Positions 27,027-36,884 of a stretch of DNA of 64,000 nt are shown piece by piece. Made by a program: the position numbers and the translations under genes. Within the stretch, counting starts at the first letter, position 1. Every line of letters starts with the position of its first letter. The notes under the pieces were generated by a model, which did not search any database, was not told the origin of the DNA, and saw only the letters and a list, made by a program, of their open reading frames with translations. The stretch spans positions 41,520 to 105,519 of the forward strand of contig NZ_JADDXW010000015.1 in assembly GCF_017183135.1 (NCBI RefSeq). Direction: 5' to 3'. The DNA comes from Aurantimonas marina. GTDB taxonomy: Bacteria; Pseudomonadota; Alphaproteobacteria; Rhizobiales; Rhizobiaceae.

Positions 27027-27673
27027 CAGGACCACTCCACGTCGAAGGCGGTGACGACGCCGGCGATCTGTTCAGGCGTCAGCACACGCGGTTGCAGCCC
27101 GCGCGTGAGAAGCGCGAGCCGGGCCGTCTCTTCCAGTTCCTCGACGGCATAAACGGCGGATTCCAGATCCTTGCCGGCGACGACCGGACCGTGGTTGGCC
27201 AGCATGACCGCCGAGCGGCGCCCCGCGAGGCCGCGGATGGCGTTGCCGATGGCCGCGTCGCCGGGCAAAAAATACGGCAATAGCTGCACCTTGCCGACCC
27301 TTATGATCGAATAGGCGGTGAGGGGGGGCAACATGTTGTCCGGGTCGATGTCCGGCAGCATCGACAGGGCGACGGAATGGGTCGAATGGAGATGCACCAC
27401 CGCGCCGGCGGTGGAGCGGGTCTCGTAGAACGCCCGGTGCAGCGGCATCTCCTTGGTCGGCTTGTCGCCCTCGACAAGCGTCCCGGCCGCGTCGAACCGG
27501 CTGAGCCGGGCCGGATCGAGCCGGCCGAAGGAGGAGCCGGTCGGTGTCACCAGCAGGCCGCCATCGGGCATCCGGACCGAGATATTGCCCGAGGCGCCGT
27601 GGGTCAGGCCGCGATCGTAGATCGAGCGCGCCAGTTCGCAGACCGTCTCGCGAAGCTGTGCCTCAGCCGTCAT
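27026..27673 (-). CDS. otnC: 3-oxo-tetronate 4-phosphate decarboxylase, class II aldolase family
   Basis: The 215-residue protein shows GLTHGASGNISVRMPDGGLL, VTPTGSS and the metal-binding HLHSTHS (about 95-101), plus a later His in LLANHGP-type context (MLANHGPVVAG). These are class II aldolase/AraD motifs. In the Otn pathway it decarboxylates 3-oxo-tetronate 4-phosphate to dihydroxyacetone phosphate. It overlaps otnK by 11 bases and otnI by one. Confidence 0.92.
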   Translation of the reverse strand: MTAEAQLRETVCELARSIYDRGLTHGASGNISVRMPDGGLLVTPTGSSFGRLDPARLSRFDAAGTLVEGDKPTKEMPLHRAFYETRSTAGAVVHLHSTHSVALSMLPDIDPDNMLPPLTAYSIIRVGKVQLLPYFLPGDAAIGNAIRGLAGRRSAVMLANHGPVVAGKDLESAVYAVEELEETARLALLTRGLQPRVLTPEQIAGVVTAFDVEWS

Positions 27674-28928
27674 GATGCTCGCCTTTCAGGACGCCCAGCG
27701 CGGTCTGGAAGAAATCCGCGTCGCCGAAATTGCCCGACTTCAGGGTCAGCCAGAGCGGCCGGTCCGACGCCTTGACGGCCGGAACGCCCGGCGCGATTTC
27801 CGGCCCGATAGAAAGGGCAGAGAGGCCGAGCCCCTCGACGACCGCGCCCGACGTCTCGCCGCCCGCCACGACCAACCGGGTAACGCCGGCGGCGCACAAT
27901 CGGCGGGCAGTTTCGGCGAAGAATTCCTCGAGGCGAGCGGCGAGCTGGTCCCGGCCGAAACGCTGCTGCGCCGCCTTGACCGATTCCGGGTCGGCCGAGG
28001 AGTAGATGAGCGGAACACCGTCGGTCTGTTCGAGCGCCCAACCGACGGCGCCGTCAGGCGATTGCTCGCCCACCATCACCTTATCCGGTACGATTTCGAG
28101 GGCAGGGGCGGTCTCCGCATAGCGCGCGACCTGCGTCCGCGTCATCGTCGAGCACGAGCCGGACAGGATCGCCGCCGGGCCGTCAGAGCCGGTCCAGGCG
28201 GACGGCTCAGACGCCAGCAGATTCTCGGCGCGGAAATTGTCGGGCAGGCCGAGGGCGATGCCCGAGCCGCCGGTCAGAAGCCGCAGATCGCGCGCGGCGT
28301 GCCCGATCGCAAGGAGATCCTCGTCGCGAATCGCGTCGACCACCACCACCGGACGCCCGGCTTTCGCTTCGCCGTCGATCGCGTCGAGGATCGCCGGGCC
28401 ACCCTGGAACACCGTGGTCGCGGCGACGTGCCCGACGCCCTGTTTCGTCTGCGGCGCCAGCCAGCGGCGAAGATCGGCGTCGGTCATCGGCGTCAGCGGA
28501 TGGTGTTCCATGCCGCTTTCGCTGAGCAGCCGGTCGCCGACGAACAGGTGTCCCTGATAGATGCTGCGCCCGGTTGCCGGGAAGGCAGGGCAGACGATGG
28601 TTCGATCGGCGCCGAGGCGCTGCATCAGGGCATCGATCACCGGGCCGATATTGCCCGCCGGTGTCGAATCGAAGGTCGAACAGTATTTGAACAGGAACTG
28701 CCGGCAACCCTGGCCGACCAGCCAGTCGAGCGCTTGGAGCGACAGCGCCACTGCTTCGGCCGGGGGGATCGTGCGCGATTTCAGCGCGACGATCCCGGCC
28801 TCGACGTCCGGCTCGGCGGGTCGGCCCGGCACCCCGCTGTATTGCGTCACCCGCATGCCGCCCTTGGCGAGGGTGTTGGCGAGGTCGGACGAGCCGGTGA
28901 AGTCATCCCCTATGCAGCCGAGCAGCAT
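27663..28928 (-). CDS. otnK: 3-oxo-tetronate kinase, four-carbon acid sugar kinase family (DUF1537)
   Basis: The 421-residue protein starts MLLGCIGDDFTGSSDLANTL, the GDDFTGS phosphate/substrate motif of the DUF1537 kinases, with FKYCSTFDSTPAGNIGPV following. The C-terminal half has VAGGETSGAVVEGL (ATP-binding glycine-rich region) and PLWLTLKSGNFGD. It phosphorylates 3-oxo-tetronate for OtnC. It lies between the TRAP genes and otnC in the same direction. Confidence 0.93.
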   Translation of the reverse strand: MLLGCIGDDFTGSSDLANTLAKGGMRVTQYSGVPGRPAEPDVEAGIVALKSRTIPPAEAVALSLQALDWLVGQGCRQFLFKYCSTFDSTPAGNIGPVIDALMQRLGADRTIVCPAFPATGRSIYQGHLFVGDRLLSESGMEHHPLTPMTDADLRRWLAPQTKQGVGHVAATTVFQGGPAILDAIDGEAKAGRPVVVVDAIRDEDLLAIGHAARDLRLLTGGSGIALGLPDNFRAENLLASEPSAWTGSDGPAAILSGSCSTMTRTQVARYAETAPALEIVPDKVMVGEQSPDGAVGWALEQTDGVPLIYSSADPESVKAAQQRFGRDQLAARLEEFFAETARRLCAAGVTRLVVAGGETSGAVVEGLGLSALSIGPEIAPGVPAVKASDRPLWLTLKSGNFGDADFFQTALGVLKGEHHDG

Positions 28929-29076
28929 CGTCCCTCTCCTCTGTCGCCAGCTTCGGTAATGTATACCGCAGCGAGGCTAACTACCGCGTCTTTGCTGCTG
29001 GTGCCAAGCCTTTCAGCAAAGGAAGTGCGACGGCCGGATCGGAGCGGCCCTTCTACGAATTCAGGCGACGGATTCA

Positions 29077-30360
29077 TTACTCGTAGAAGACATCCACCAG
29101 CGACAGCGACACCGCCGGCACATAGGTGACGAGGATGAGGATCAGGACCAGCACGCCGATGAACGGCAGGTTCGTCTTCGTCGTCTTCCAGATGTCGGTG
29201 CGGGCGATCGAGCACGCCGTGACCAGCACGCTGGCCACCGGCGGCGTCTGCTGTCCGAGCGCGATATTCAGCGTCAACAGGATGCCGAACTGGATCGGGT
29301 CGATGCCGATCTCGTGGACCAGCGGCATGAAGATCGGCACCGTCAGGATGATCGCCGCCGCGCCGTGCAGGACCATGCCGACGAACAGGAGAAAGACGTT
29401 GATGATCATCAGGACTAGGAACTTGTCCGTCGTCAGGGTGGTGATGCTGGCGGCGAGGCGCTGCGGCATCTCGGTCTCGGTCAGATAGAGGCCGAGCACC
29501 GCCGACGTGGCGACCAGCAGCATGACGACGGCGGTCTGGATCACCCCGTCGATCAGCGCCAGATAGAGCTTTTTCAGATTGATCTCGCGATAAACGAAAC
29601 CGCCGATCAGCAGCGCCGCGACGACGGCGAGGCCGGCGCCTTCGGTCGCGGTGACGAAGCCGCCGAAAATGCCGCCGAGGATGATCACCGGCAGGATCAG
29701 CGCCCAGCCCGCGTCCTTCGTCGCCGCCCAGAGGCGGGGAAGACTGAAGCGCTCCTCGCGCGGCAGGTCATAGCGAACGGCGAAATAATAGGAGAGGGCC
29801 ATCATCGAAAAGCCGCCGAGCAGCCCCGGCACGATACCGGCGACGAACAGCCGGACGATCGAGGTATCCGACAAGGCACCATAGAGGATCATTGGGATCG
29901 ACGGCGGGATGATGATGGCCAGCGATGCGGAGGAGGAGGTGATAGCGGCGGCGAAGCGCGGCGAATAGCCCTTCTTCTTCATCGCCGGGATCAGCACCGA
30001 GCCGATCGCCGCGACATCGGCGACGGCCGAGCCGGAGATTTCGGCGAAGAACAGCGAAACGCCGACATTGACCATCGCCAGACCGCCGCGCAGGAAGCCG
30101 ATCAGCGCCGAAACGAAGGTGATCAGCCGCTGCGAGATGCCGCCGGTGTTCATCAGCGCACCGGCGAGGATGAACAGGGGGATGGCGATCAGCGGAAAGC
30201 TGGTGGCGCCATCGAAGATTGATAGCGCGGCGTTGAGAAAGCCGAGATAGCCGTTCAGCATGAACACGCCCACGAGGGCGCTGGCGAGAATCGCGACCGC
30301 GATCGGCAGGCCGATGGCGATCAGTACGAACATCAACAGGAGTATCAGCGCCTCGGTCAT
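29077..30360 (-). CDS. dctM: TRAP transporter large permease (DctM type)
   Basis: The 427-residue protein has about twelve hydrophobic helices and the family motifs MLNGYLGFLNAALSIFDG, FFAEISGSAVADVAAIGSVLIP and PSIPMILYGALSD, then ALGQQTPPVASVL near the end. It forms the Na+-driven channel part of a tripartite transporter with DctQ and DctP. The start overlaps the dctQ stop by four bases. It probably imports a four-carbon sugar acid for the Otn enzymes downstream. Confidence 0.94.
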   Translation of the reverse strand: MTEALILLLMFVLIAIGLPIAVAILASALVGVFMLNGYLGFLNAALSIFDGATSFPLIAIPLFILAGALMNTGGISQRLITFVSALIGFLRGGLAMVNVGVSLFFAEISGSAVADVAAIGSVLIPAMKKKGYSPRFAAAITSSSASLAIIIPPSIPMILYGALSDTSIVRLFVAGIVPGLLGGFSMMALSYYFAVRYDLPREERFSLPRLWAATKDAGWALILPVIILGGIFGGFVTATEGAGLAVVAALLIGGFVYREINLKKLYLALIDGVIQTAVVMLLVATSAVLGLYLTETEMPQRLAASITTLTTDKFLVLMIINVFLLFVGMVLHGAAAIILTVPIFMPLVHEIGIDPIQFGILLTLNIALGQQTPPVASVLVTACSIARTDIWKTTKTNLPFIGVLVLILILVTYVPAVSLSLVDVFYE

Positions 30361-30914
30361 TTCGGCTCTCCCGCGCGCATGGCGTTGAGTTCGGTTTCGG
30401 CGCGGGCGATCTCGGTCTCGATTTCGCGCTGCTCCGGATCGAGGCCTTCCTGAACGTCCCGGTAACGTTCGGGGAGGGTCAGGATACGCGCCAGGACGAT
30501 CAGCCCGGCGCTGACCGGCAGGATGCTCTGCACGAGACTGCGGGGAATGAAGCGCACGGAGATCAGCGTCTCATTGCCGAAGATATCGAGGATCGCCCAG
30601 CCTGCCCAACCGATGATCGCGAAGACGACCAGGAAGATCAGCTCAACGAGGGTGAACAGGATCGTGCGGCTCGGCCGCGGCAGCGCGAACAAAAGACCGC
30701 TGAAGCCGAGATGGGCGTTGCGCATGGTGGCGAGCGCGGCGCCGGAAAAGGTGATCCAGGCGAGCAGCACCGAGGCGACCTCGTCGTACCAGATCAGCGA
30801 ATTGCCGGAATAGCGAAACGTCACGCCCAAGAGAACGACCCCGGTGAGGACGATGAGCAGGAACAGAGTCGCGGCTTGAAGGGCGATGTCGAGCCAGCGG
30901 GCGAGCCGGGACAT
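30357..30914 (-). CDS. dctQ: TRAP transporter small permease (DctQ type)
   Basis: The 185-residue protein has four hydrophobic helices and the DctQ-type sequence NSLIWYDEVASVLLAWITFSG in the middle (residues about 35-55). A charged C-terminal extension (EIETEIARAETELNAMR) could form a coiled coil. It couples with DctM. A terminator-like hairpin lies just upstream, between dctP and this gene. Confidence 0.9.
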   Translation of the reverse strand: MSRLARWLDIALQAATLFLLIVLTGVVLLGVTFRYSGNSLIWYDEVASVLLAWITFSGAALATMRNAHLGFSGLLFALPRPSRTILFTLVELIFLVVFAIIGWAGWAILDIFGNETLISVRFIPRSLVQSILPVSAGLIVLARILTLPERYRDVQEGLDPEQREIETEIARAETELNAMRAGEPK

Positions 30915-30955
30915 GGGCGGTTTTCCAACGATGCGCGTGGGTGGCTGGGCGATCG

Positions 30956-30983
30956 AAAAAGGGGGCCGACTCCGCCGGCCCCC
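30956..30983 (-). terminator. Intra-operon Rho-independent terminator-like hairpin between dctP and dctQ
   Basis: On the minus strand GGGGGCCG pairs with CGGCCCCC around a 7-nt loop (30961-30983), followed directly by five T residues (30956-30960). It lies 17 bp after the dctP stop and 42 bp before dctQ. Partial termination here would raise the binding-protein transcript relative to the permeases. Confidence 0.65.
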
Positions 30984-30999
30984 GAATTGCCTGGCGGTC

Positions 31000-31986
31000 T
31001 TAGGAGCCGTCGGCGAGCGACTGCGCCTTGTCGATCATCTCCTGGCCGCCCTCGACCTCGGAGGCGAACTTTTCATAGAGCGGCTTGGAGGCGTCGACGA
31101 AGGCCTGGCGGTCGGCCTCGTTCACTTCCATGCCGCCATCCTTCAGCTTCTGCAGGAGTTCGCCGTCGGCGCTCGCGCCCTGTTCGCGCGCCCATGTCGC
31201 GACCTCCCTGGCGGTCTCGGTAAGCACCGTCTGGACCTCCGGATCGAGTTTCTCGAAGGTCGCGATCCCGACCGTCGGGTATGCCGGTGAATAGACATGG
31301 CCCGACATCGACAGATATTTCTGTACTTCGTCGAGCTTGCCGGCGGCGATGTTGGTGAGCGGATTCTCCTGGCCGTCAATGACGCCGGTCTGCAAGGCGA
31401 CGAACACCTCGGAGAACGACATCGGCGTCGGATTGGCGCCATAGGCCTGGAACATCGCCACTCGCCAGGACGAGTTGGGGGTGCGGATCTTCAGCCCCTC
31501 CAGGTCGGCCGGCGTATTGATCGGCCGGGCATTGTTGGTGATCTGGCGAAAGCCGTTTTCCCAGATCGCCAGGGGGCGGTAGCCCTGCGCCTCGGCGGCC
31601 GGGACGAGCACATCCTTGAACAGGGTTTCGTCGATCCGCGCCAGGTGGTCACGATCCTTGACCATGAAAGGCAGGTCGAAGAGCGCGTATTCCGGGGCGA
31701 TTTCCGGCATCGTCGAGGACGGCAGCGTCAGGTGCATGGTGCCGAGCTTGATCTTCTGCAGCATGTCCTTGTCCTTGCCGAGCTGCGAGGAGTCGAACAC
31801 CTTGACCACGGCCTTGTCGCCGAGCTTTTCGTTGGCGCGCTTGGCGAATTCGCTGGCGGTCCGCTCCTGCAGCGAACCATTGGCCGCGCTGATGCCGAAG
31901 ATGATCTCTTCCTGGGCCTGCGCGGCGGCGCTGGTAGCCAGCAATGCGGCGCCGGCGAGAAGCGCCTTCAACGTGGTGTGCATCAT
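31000..31986 (-). CDS. dctP: TRAP transporter substrate-binding protein (DctP type)
   Basis: ATG at 31986 follows GGGAGGAAAG and starts MMHTTLKALLAGAALLATSA, a Sec signal peptide cleaved near AAAQA. The mature protein has the DctP motifs IRTPNSSWRVAMFQAYGANP and GVIDGQENPLTNIAAGKLDE (split at about 160-215), with the conserved Arg of the carboxylate clamp in the first. It captures the substrate in the periplasm. The context predicts a threonate/erythronate-type acid. Confidence 0.93.
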   Translation of the reverse strand: MMHTTLKALLAGAALLATSAAAQAQEEIIFGISAANGSLQERTASEFAKRANEKLGDKAVVKVFDSSQLGKDKDMLQKIKLGTMHLTLPSSTMPEIAPEYALFDLPFMVKDRDHLARIDETLFKDVLVPAAEAQGYRPLAIWENGFRQITNNARPINTPADLEGLKIRTPNSSWRVAMFQAYGANPTPMSFSEVFVALQTGVIDGQENPLTNIAAGKLDEVQKYLSMSGHVYSPAYPTVGIATFEKLDPEVQTVLTETAREVATWAREQGASADGELLQKLKDGGMEVNEADRQAFVDASKPLYEKFASEVEGGQEMIDKAQSLADGS

Positions 31987-32087
31987 AATCTTTCCTCCCA
32001 TCTGCGTTGAAAAACTGTCGTTTGGTCTGGTCGTCCGGGGCGCGGCCTTTTCCGGCCGTTCTTGCGCGTGGAATTGGGCCGTGCGTC

Positions 32088-33167
32088 TCAGGCGGCGGCC
32101 GATGGTTCGAGAGCCTGGCGAAAAAGCGCGGCCAGGGTCTGATGCGGCGGCGGTGGATTCTCCTCCGCCTCATTCTTGCGGGCCGCGAGCATCAGCCCGA
32201 GCTCGATCGCCTTGCGGCCGGCGCCGGCATTGGCGATGCCCTGGCCGGCGATGTCGTAGGCGGTTCCGTGCGCCGGCGTGACGATCGGAAACGGGTAGCC
32301 GGCGATCAGCGTGACACCGCGATCGAAGCCGACCAGCTTCATCGCGATCTGTCCCTGATCGTGATACATCGTTAGCACGGCGTCGAACTCGCCCTTCAGG
32401 GCCCGCACGAACACGGTGTCGGAGGGGATCGGTCCCGTCACCGCCATCTGGTGGGACACTGCCCGCTCGACGGCCGGCAGGATGATCGCGTCGTCCTCGG
32501 TGCCGAAATTGCCGCCGTCGCCGGCATGGGGATTGAGCGCCGCAACGCCGATCCGCGGCCGCGCGAACCCGGCTCCTTGCATGGTCTCGACGGTCAGGCG
32601 CAGGCTCTCGAAGATGCGCTCTTCGCTCAGCGCGCCGGCAACCTCGGACAGCGGGATATGCGAGGTGCAGCGGGCGTTCCAGACTTCGTCGAGAACGTTG
32701 AACTCGCTGCCGTTACGCGTCGCGTGAATGGTGCGGTTCACGAAGCCGATCTCATCGACGTAATCGGATTCGGCCAGCCGCATGGCGTGCTTGTTGAAGG
32801 GCGTGAAGAACACCGCGTCGGCATGGCCGGCATGGGCCGCCAACAGCGCGCAGCGGAAATTCGCCAGTGCCGATCGCCCGCCATCGGCGCTGGCGGTGCC
32901 GAGTTCGATGGCGGCGGGATCGCAGTTTCCGAGATCGACGAAGCACGAGCGCGCCGGCCTGTCCGATCCCAATGCGTCGAGAGAAACGGTTGGCAGGTCG
33001 AGGCTCACGCCGGCGTGGTTCGCACCCATGTCGAGCACGCGGCGGTCGCCGATCACCAGCTTCACCGCGGGCGCACCCACATCCTCGGCAAGCAGGCGCG
33101 CCGCCAGTTCCGGGCTCAATCCGGCAGGGTCTCCGATCGCGAAGGCGACCACCAACTTCTCCTGCAT
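32088..33167 (-). CDS. PdxA-like 4-phospho-tetronate dehydrogenase (4-hydroxythreonine-4-phosphate dehydrogenase family)
   Basis: The start at 33167 gives 359 residues beginning MQEKLVVAFAIGDPAGLSPE, the PdxA signature. ALNPHAGDGGNFGTEDD carries the metal-binding His/Asp region, and MYHDQGQIAMK is the conserved motif with the last His. PdxA2-type paralogues act in D-erythronate/threonate catabolism with DUF1537 kinases instead of in vitamin B6 synthesis. It is the first gene of the operon, next to the divergent regulator, so a catabolic role is likely. The frame extends further upstream without a start that fits the family. Confidence 0.85.
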   Translation of the reverse strand: MQEKLVVAFAIGDPAGLSPELAARLLAEDVGAPAVKLVIGDRRVLDMGANHAGVSLDLPTVSLDALGSDRPARSCFVDLGNCDPAAIELGTASADGGRSALANFRCALLAAHAGHADAVFFTPFNKHAMRLAESDYVDEIGFVNRTIHATRNGSEFNVLDEVWNARCTSHIPLSEVAGALSEERIFESLRLTVETMQGAGFARPRIGVAALNPHAGDGGNFGTEDDAIILPAVERAVSHQMAVTGPIPSDTVFVRALKGEFDAVLTMYHDQGQIAMKLVGFDRGVTLIAGYPFPIVTPAHGTAYDIAGQGIANAGAGRKAIELGLMLAARKNEAEENPPPPHQTLAALFRQALEPSAAA

Positions 33168-33196
33168 GCGTTTTCCCCGCCCCAACATGGATACTG

Positions 33197-33214
33197 AATA
33201 TTGCATACGATATT
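33197..33214. promoter_or_regulatory. Candidate GntR operator (imperfect 18-bp palindrome)
   Basis: AATATTGCATACGATATT pairs with itself at 14 of 18 positions. It is the only AT-rich dyad in the 112-bp gap between the divergent pdxA-like and gntR genes, where an autoregulatory FCD-type repressor would bind. No experimental motif is known for this protein. Confidence 0.4.
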
Positions 33215-33279
33215 TCTTTTTGCCTGGGCAAGCGGTTTTTTTGTTATGAGGGGTCCGTTGCAATCGCTGGAGCGCCGCC

Positions 33280-33966
33280 GTGACAGAACTGCCGGTCGAA
33301 GATGACATCGCCTATCCGGACGCTCCCCTGATCCAGCGGCAGACCCTGCACGAGCAGGTGGCCGGACGCATCCGCGACATGATCATCGAGGGACATCTCA
33401 GGCCGGGCGCGCGGATCAACGAGGCGGCGTTGGTCGATTCGCTCGGCGTCTCGCGGACGCCGCTTCGAGAGGCGCTGCGGACTCTGGCGGGCGAGGGCCT
33501 GATCGATATCCGGCCGGCGCGAGGAAGCATCGTCCGGCGGCTGACGCCCGAGGATGTGTTCTCGATGCTGGAGGTCTTGGCGGAACTGGAAAAGCTCGCC
33601 GGCCGGCTGGCATGCAAGCGCGCCAGCGACAAGGACCTTGCCGATCTCCTCGCGATCCACGACGCGATGATGGGCTATTACGCCAGGCGCGACCGGCTGA
33701 CCTACTACAAGGCGAATCAGGAGATCCACGCCAGCATCGCGCGTCTGTCACGCAACAACATGCTGATCGACGTGCAGGCGAATATCCAGTCGCGGCTGAA
33801 GCGTATCCGCTTCCTCGGCAATCAGGGACCCGAGGCTTGGGCGAACGCCGTGGCCGAGCACGAGGAAATGGCCGAGGCGCTCCGGGTCCGCGATGGCGAC
33901 CGGCTGGGGGCGATCCTCGCCCGGCACCTGATGAACACCTGGGACCGGGTCAAGGACGTGGTGTGA
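33280..33966 (+). CDS. GntR family transcriptional regulator, FadR subfamily with FCD domain
   Basis: GTG 33280 follows a GGAG motif. The 228-residue protein has a winged helix at about 25-90 (LHEQVAGRIRDMIIEGHLRPG, ALVDSLGVSRTPLREALRTL) and an all-helical FCD ligand domain after residue 100 with conserved metal-site His positions (HDAMMG, EIHASI, AVAEHEEM). It is divergent from the tetronate operon and is the obvious candidate to control it in response to a sugar acid or phosphate. Confidence 0.9.
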   Translation: MTELPVEDDIAYPDAPLIQRQTLHEQVAGRIRDMIIEGHLRPGARINEAALVDSLGVSRTPLREALRTLAGEGLIDIRPARGSIVRRLTPEDVFSMLEVLAELEKLAGRLACKRASDKDLADLLAIHDAMMGYYARRDRLTYYKANQEIHASIARLSRNNMLIDVQANIQSRLKRIRFLGNQGPEAWANAVAEHEEMAEALRVRDGDRLGAILARHLMNTWDRVKDVV

Positions 33967-33971
33967 TCGCG

Positions 33972-33993
33972 GCCCGCCACATTCGAAGCGGGC
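33972..33993. terminator. Hairpin between the converging gntR and gcvP genes
   Basis: GCCCGC at 33972-33977 pairs with GCGGGC at 33988-33993 over a 10-nt loop. It fills most of the 49-bp convergent gap, but has no clear T-run on either strand. Confidence 0.35.
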
Positions 33994-34015
33994 GTATAAT
34001 GGTGAGGGCTTCGGG

Positions 34016-36868
34016 TTATTCCGCCGCTTCCTGATAGTCCTCGACGGGCGGACAGGAGCAGACGAGGTGGCGGTCGCCATAGACGTTGTCGACGCGGTTG
34101 ACCGGCGCCCAGTATTTGTCGACCCGGAACGCGCCCGGCGGAAAGCAGGCCTGCTCCCGCGTATAGGGCCGGTCCCATTCGCCGACGAGATCCTCGACGG
34201 TGTGCGGGGCGTTCTTCAGCGGATTGTTCTGCTTGTCGATCCGGCCATCCTCGATGGCGCGGGCTTCTTCCCGGATCGCCAGCATGGCGTCGCAGAAACG
34301 GTCGAGCTCGGCCTTGGTCTCCGATTCCGTCGGCTCGATCATCAAGGTTCCCGCCACCGGCCAGCTCATGGTCGGGGCGTGAAAGCCGCAGTCGATCAGC
34401 CGCTTGGCGACATCGTCGACGCTGACGCCGGCGGACTCCTGCAGGATGCGGGTGTCGACGATGCATTCATGCGCCACCCGGCCGTTCCTGGCCTTGTAGA
34501 GCACCGGGTAGGCATCCTCGAGACGCTTGGCGACGTAGTTGGCGTTGAGGATCGCGACCTTGGTCGCCTGGGTAAGACCCGCGCCGCCCATCATCAGGCA
34601 GTAGCTCCAGGAGATCGGCAGGATCGAGGGCGAGCCGAAGGGCGCGGCGGAGACCGGCCCCTCGCTTCCGCCCGTCGTTGGATGGCCCGGCAGATACGGC
34701 GCCAGATGCGCCTTGACCCCGATCGGCCCCATGCCCGGACCGCCGCCGCCATGCGGGATGCAGAAGGTCTTGTGGAGGTTCAGATGGCTCACATCGGCGC
34801 CGAAGTCGCCCGGCCGGGCCAGACCGACGAGGGCATTCATGTTGGCGCCGTCGAGATAAACCTGGCCACCATGCTCGTGGACGATGGCGCAGAGTTCGGT
34901 GACGCTGGCCTCGAAGACGCCGTGAGTCGATGGATAAGTGATCATGCAGGCGGCGAGATTGTCGCTGTGCATCTCGGCCTTGGCGCGGAAATCGTCGACA
35001 TCGATGTCGCCGTTCTCGTCCGACTTCACAACCACGACCTTCATTCCCGCCATCTGCGCCGAAGCCGGATTGGTGCCGTGTGCCGAGGTCGGGATCAGAC
35101 AGATATCGCGGTGATCATCGCCATTGGTATGATGGTAAGCGCGGATGGTGAGGAGACCCGCATATTCGCCCTGCGCGCCGGAGTTCGGCTGCATCGAAAC
35201 GGCGTCGTAGCCGGTGATCTGGCACAGTTTGTCGGACAGGTCGTCGATCAGTGCCTTGTAGCCGAGCGCCTGATCCGGGGGCACGAAGGGATGCAGCTCG
35301 GCATATTCCGGCCAGGTGATCGGCAGCATTTCGGCCGTGGCGTTTAGCTTCATGGTGCAGGAGCCGAGCGGGATCATCGAGCGGTCGAGGGCGAGATCGC
35401 GATCCGACAGGCGGCGGATGTAGCGGGTCATCTCGCTTTCGGCGCGGTTCATGTGGAAGACCGGATGGGTCAGGTAATCGGTCTTGCGCAGCAGCGGTTC
35501 CGGCAGGCGGTTATCGCGGTCGAAATCGTCGACCGTGAATTCGCCGCCGAAGGCCCGCCAGACGGCTTCGATCACGGTCGGGCGCGTCCGCTCATCGATG
35601 CTGAGGCCGATCCGGTCTGTACCGACCTTGCGCAGATTGACACCCTCGGCGACGGCCGATTTCAGGATCGCGCCCTGCAGCCGCCCGACCTCGACCGTCA
35701 TGGTGTCGAAGAACGCCTCTGGCTCGACAGTGTAGCCGAGCTTCTCCAGCCCTTTTGCCAGCAGCACGGCGCGCTGGTGAACCCGCTGGGCGATCGCCTT
35801 CAGCCCTTCCGGACCGTGAAATACGGCGTACATCGCCGCCATGACGGCCAGCAGCACCTGCGCGGTGCAGATGTTCGACGTCGCCTTTTCGCGGCGGATG
35901 TGCTGTTCGCGGGTCTGCAGCGCCAGACGGTAGGCGCGGTTGCCGCGCGTATCCACCGAAACGCCGACGAGACGGCCGGGCATTGAGCGCTTGTGCGCGT
36001 CCTTCACCGCCATATAGGCGGCGTGCGGGCCGCCATAGCCCATCGGCACGCCGAAGCGCTGGGTCGAGCCGACGGCGATGTCGGCGTTCATCTCGCCGGG
36101 CGTCTTCAAGAGCGCCAACGACAACGGATCGGCGGCCATCACAGCGATGGCGTTTTCGCCATGCAGCGCCGCGATCACGTCGGTGAAGTCGCGCACATGG
36201 CCGTAGGTGCCGGGATATTGGAAGATAGCGCCGAACACTGTATCCGGCTTCAGATCCTGGAAGGGATCGCCGATTTCGACCTGCCAGCCGAGTGGCTCGG
36301 CGCGGGTGCGGATCACAGCGATCGTCTGGGCGTGGCAGTTCTCGTCGACGAAGAAAACGGTGCGTTTCGACTTCGACAGCCGTTGCGCCATCGCCATCGC
36401 TTCGGCCGCCGCGGTCGCCTCGTCGAGCAGTGAGGCATTGGCGACATCGAGGCCGGTGAGGTCCGAGACCATCGTCTGGAAGTTCAGCAGCGCTTCCAGC
36501 CGGCCCTGGCTGATCTCCGGCTGATAGGGCGTATAGGCCGTGTACCAGGCGGGGTTCTCCAGGATGTTGCGCTGGATGACCGGCGGTGTGATCGTGCCGT
36601 GATAGCCTTGGCCCAGCAGCGACACGAGGTTCTGATTGCGATTGGCGGTCTCGCGCAGCGCGTCCAGCGCCTGGCGCTCGGTCATCGCCGCCCCCCATTC
36701 GAGCGGCTTTTCCTGCCGGATCGACGCGGGGACCGTTTCGTCGATGAACGCATCGAGGCTTTCGGCGCCGAGCAACGCCAGCATCGCCTCCATCTCGGCC
36801 GGGGAGGGGCCGATATGTCGCCGGTTGGCGAAATCGTAGGGGTCGTAATCGGTCGGCGTGAAGGGCAA
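34016..36868 (-). CDS. gcvP: Glycine dehydrogenase (decarboxylating), P protein of the glycine cleavage system
   Basis: The 950-residue length and the PLP lysine motif [20 protein letters not shown] (split in two halves in the C-terminal third) identify GcvP. The TTG start at 36868 follows GGGAGGCC. It decarboxylates glycine and passes aminomethyl to lipoylated GcvH. It is the last gene of gcvT-gcvH-VOC-gcvP. N-terminal [13 protein letters not shown] and [20 protein letters not shown] are typical of the long single-chain form. Confidence 0.96.
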   Translation of the reverse strand: MPFTPTDYDPYDFANRRHIGPSPAEMEAMLALLGAESLDAFIDETVPASIRQEKPLEWGAAMTERQALDALRETANRNQNLVSLLGQGYHGTITPPVIQRNILENPAWYTAYTPYQPEISQGRLEALLNFQTMVSDLTGLDVANASLLDEATAAAEAMAMAQRLSKSKRTVFFVDENCHAQTIAVIRTRAEPLGWQVEIGDPFQDLKPDTVFGAIFQYPGTYGHVRDFTDVIAALHGENAIAVMAADPLSLALLKTPGEMNADIAVGSTQRFGVPMGYGGPHAAYMAVKDAHKRSMPGRLVGVSVDTRGNRAYRLALQTREQHIRREKATSNICTAQVLLAVMAAMYAVFHGPEGLKAIAQRVHQRAVLLAKGLEKLGYTVEPEAFFDTMTVEVGRLQGAILKSAVAEGVNLRKVGTDRIGLSIDERTRPTVIEAVWRAFGGEFTVDDFDRDNRLPEPLLRKTDYLTHPVFHMNRAESEMTRYIRRLSDRDLALDRSMIPLGSCTMKLNATAEMLPITWPEYAELHPFVPPDQALGYKALIDDLSDKLCQITGYDAVSMQPNSGAQGEYAGLLTIRAYHHTNGDDHRDICLIPTSAHGTNPASAQMAGMKVVVVKSDENGDIDVDDFRAKAEMHSDNLAACMITYPSTHGVFEASVTELCAIVHEHGGQVYLDGANMNALVGLARPGDFGADVSHLNLHKTFCIPHGGGGPGMGPIGVKAHLAPYLPGHPTTGGSEGPVSAAPFGSPSILPISWSYCLMMGGAGLTQATKVAILNANYVAKRLEDAYPVLYKARNGRVAHECIVDTRILQESAGVSVDDVAKRLIDCGFHAPTMSWPVAGTLMIEPTESETKAELDRFCDAMLAIREEARAIEDGRIDKQNNPLKNAPHTVEDLVGEWDRPYTREQACFPPGAFRVDKYWAPVNRVDNVYGDRHLVCSCPPVEDYQEAAE

Positions 36869-36884
36869 GAAGGCCTCCCTGCGG

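Noticed and set aside
27672..29129. 485-codon plus-strand frame
   Set aside because: It is antisense to otnK, which has the full kinase signature.
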